Assembly: GCA_963575745.1 (NCBI GenBank)
Contig: CAUYUJ010009458.1
Location: forward strand, 424,205-488,204
DNA: 64,000 nucleotides
Source of the DNA: Prorocentrum cordatum
Lineage: Eukaryota > Sar > Dinophyceae > Prorocentrales > Prorocentraceae
Direction: 5' to 3'
Notes under the pieces: model-generated
Seen by the model: the letters and a program-made list of their open reading frames with translations, nothing else
Told to the model about the DNA's origin: nothing
The model's database searches: none
Made by a program: the position numbers and the translations under genes
Part shown: piece by piece, positions 62,396 to 64,000 of the stretch
Layout of the letters: each line of letters begins with the position of its first letter
Numbering within the stretch: position 1 is the stretch's first letter

Positions 62396-64000
62396 GGGAG
62401 CTCTAACATAGCAAGAGCTAGAGCTCCCAGGGAGCTCTAACATAGCAAGTTCCAGTATGTTAGAGCTCCCTGGGAGCTCTAACATGCTATGTTAGAGCTC
62501 CCATTTTAGAGCTCCCTGGGAGCTCTAACATACCGAACCCCAACGGAGCTTTAACATATCATGTTAGAGCTCCGTGGGAGCTCCCCGGGAGCTCTAACAT
62601 GGTATGTTAGAGCTCCGTGGGAGCTCTAACATGGTATGTTAGAGCTCCAACAGGGCTCTATCATAGTATGTTCCAGTATGTTAGAGCTCCCATGGGAGCT
62701 CTAACATGGTATGTTAAAGCTCCGTGGGAGCTCTAACATGGCTTGTTAGATCTCCAACGGAGCTCTAACATAGCATGTTCGAGTATGTTAGAGCTCCCTG
62801 GGAGCTCTAACATGGTATGTTAGAGCTCCGTGGGAGCTCTAACATGGCATGTTAGAGCTCCAACGGAGCCCTAACATAGCATGTTCCAGCATGTTAGAGC
62901 TCCCTGGGAGCTCTAACATGGAATGTTAGAGCTCCGTGGGAGCTCTAACATTGCTTGTTAGAGCTCCAACGGAGCTCTCCCATAGCATGCTCCAGTATGT
63001 TAGAGCTCCCTGGGCGCTCGAACCTGCTATGTTAGAGCTCCCATGTTAGAGCTCCCTGGGAGCTCTAAAATACCACTGAGCTTTAACATAGCATGTTAGA
63101 GCTCAGTGGGAGCTCCCTGAGGGCTCGAACATGGTATGTTAGAGCTCCAACGGAGCTCTAACATAGCATGTTCGGAGTATGTTAGATCTCCAACGGAGCT
63201 CTAACATAGCATGTTCCAGTATGTTAGAGCCCCCTGGGGGCCTCTAACATGGTATGTTAGAGCTCCGTGGGAGCTCTAACATGGCTTGTTGGAGCTCCAA
63301 CGGAGCTCTAAGATAGCATGTTAGAGCTCCCAGGGAGCTCTAACATACTCTAACTTGTTATGTTAGAGCCCCCTGGGAGCTCTACCATAGCATGTTAGAG
63401 CTCCCACGGAGCTCTAACATGCGATGTTAGCTATGTTAGAGCTCCATTTGAGCTCTAACATGCGATGTTAAAGCTCCCAGGGAGCTCTAACATACTCTAA
63501 CTTGCTATGTCTGAGCTCCATTGGAGCTCTAACATAGCATGTTAGAGATCATGGGAGCTCTAACATGGTATCACGTGCATGTTAGAGCTCCAGGAGAGCT
63601 CTAACATGGAGCTCTAACATGCCATGTTAGAGCTCCCGGGAAACTCTACCATGGCATGTTAGATCCCCCATGGAGCTCTAATATGCTATGTTAGAGCTCC
63701 CACGGAGCTGTAACATACGATGTAAGAGCCCCCAGGGAGCTCTAACATACTCTAACCTGCTATGTTAGAGCTCCCACGGAGCTCTAACATACGATGTTCG
63801 AGCTCCCAGGGAGCTCTAACATACTATAACATGCTATGTTAGAGCTCCATCGGAGCTCGAACATGCGATGTTAGAGCTCCCAGGGAGCTCTAACATATTC
63901 TAACTTGCTATGTTAGAGCTCCCTGAGAGCTCTAACATAGCATGTTAGAGCTTCCACGGAGCTCTAACCTACGATGTTAGAGCTCCCAGGGAGCTCTAAC
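62396..64000. repeat. Satellite A, third array, continuing past the window
   Basis: Forward units from about 62440 to 63315, then reverse units to the end. The segment at about 62502-63160 is nearly identical to 57902-58560, including rare variants (GTTAGATCTCCAACGG, GGGCGCTCGAACCTG, AATACCACTGAGCTTTAAC). Confidence 0.95.

Overview
The window looks like dinoflagellate nuclear DNA. The most specific evidence is at 38149-38200: a complete copy of the conserved dinoflagellate spliced-leader sequence followed by two shortened relict copies, directly upstream of a LINE-type retroelement. GC-rich sequence, abundant simple repeats, Copia-type elements with a characteristic short integrase finger, and the absence of any convincing host gene over 64 kb fit the same picture. 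I cannot name the species.

Layout. 1-1490 is GC-rich sequence with a small inverted-repeat element (family M2). 1491-7853 is another small inverted-repeat element (family M1) split by an intact Copia-type retrotransposon: identical 230-bp LTRs, 5-bp target duplication and an uninterrupted 1782-residue polyprotein. 7862-16975 has no convincing gene. It holds a long hairpin, two copies of a roughly 0.8-kb GC-rich repeat, a minisatellite present at two loci, and degenerate short repeats. 16976-23726 is a second, older Copia-type element with 99-bp LTRs, 5-bp target duplication and a decayed polyprotein. 23732-38148 is accessory DNA with further M1, M2 and M3 small elements, microsatellites, tandem repeats and a few doubtful coding-like stretches. 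38149 to about 43111 is the LINE (ORF1, then endonuclease plus reverse transcriptase), with several stops and frameshifts. 43112-46630 is simple-repeat DNA. 46640-50377 is a two-ORF transposase-like unit. 50868 to the window end is a very large palindromic satellite (satellite A), interrupted by a second palindromic satellite (B) and by one island of GT repeats.

How the parts relate. All recognisable coding capacity belongs to mobile elements. The intact Copia element could supply Gag, protease, integrase, RT and RNase H for itself. The second Copia element has lost catalytic residues in protease, integrase and RT. Both Copia elements end in the same unusual module, one predicted membrane segment followed by a SAP-like helix pair. 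The LINE has apparently gone through several rounds of spliced-leader trans-splicing and reinsertion. Several frameshifts in the LINE and in the transposase-like unit fall at or near homopolymers, so some may be consensus errors rather than decay.

The satellite region is the most unusual structure. Its basic unit is an 11-bp arm, a three-base centre and the inverted arm. Units are grouped into a repeat of about 106 bp, and kilobase blocks of this repeat occur in both orientations. Two forward-then-reverse block pairs end at the same junction with satellite B. All calls come from reading the sequence by eye; no alignment, folding or database search was run.
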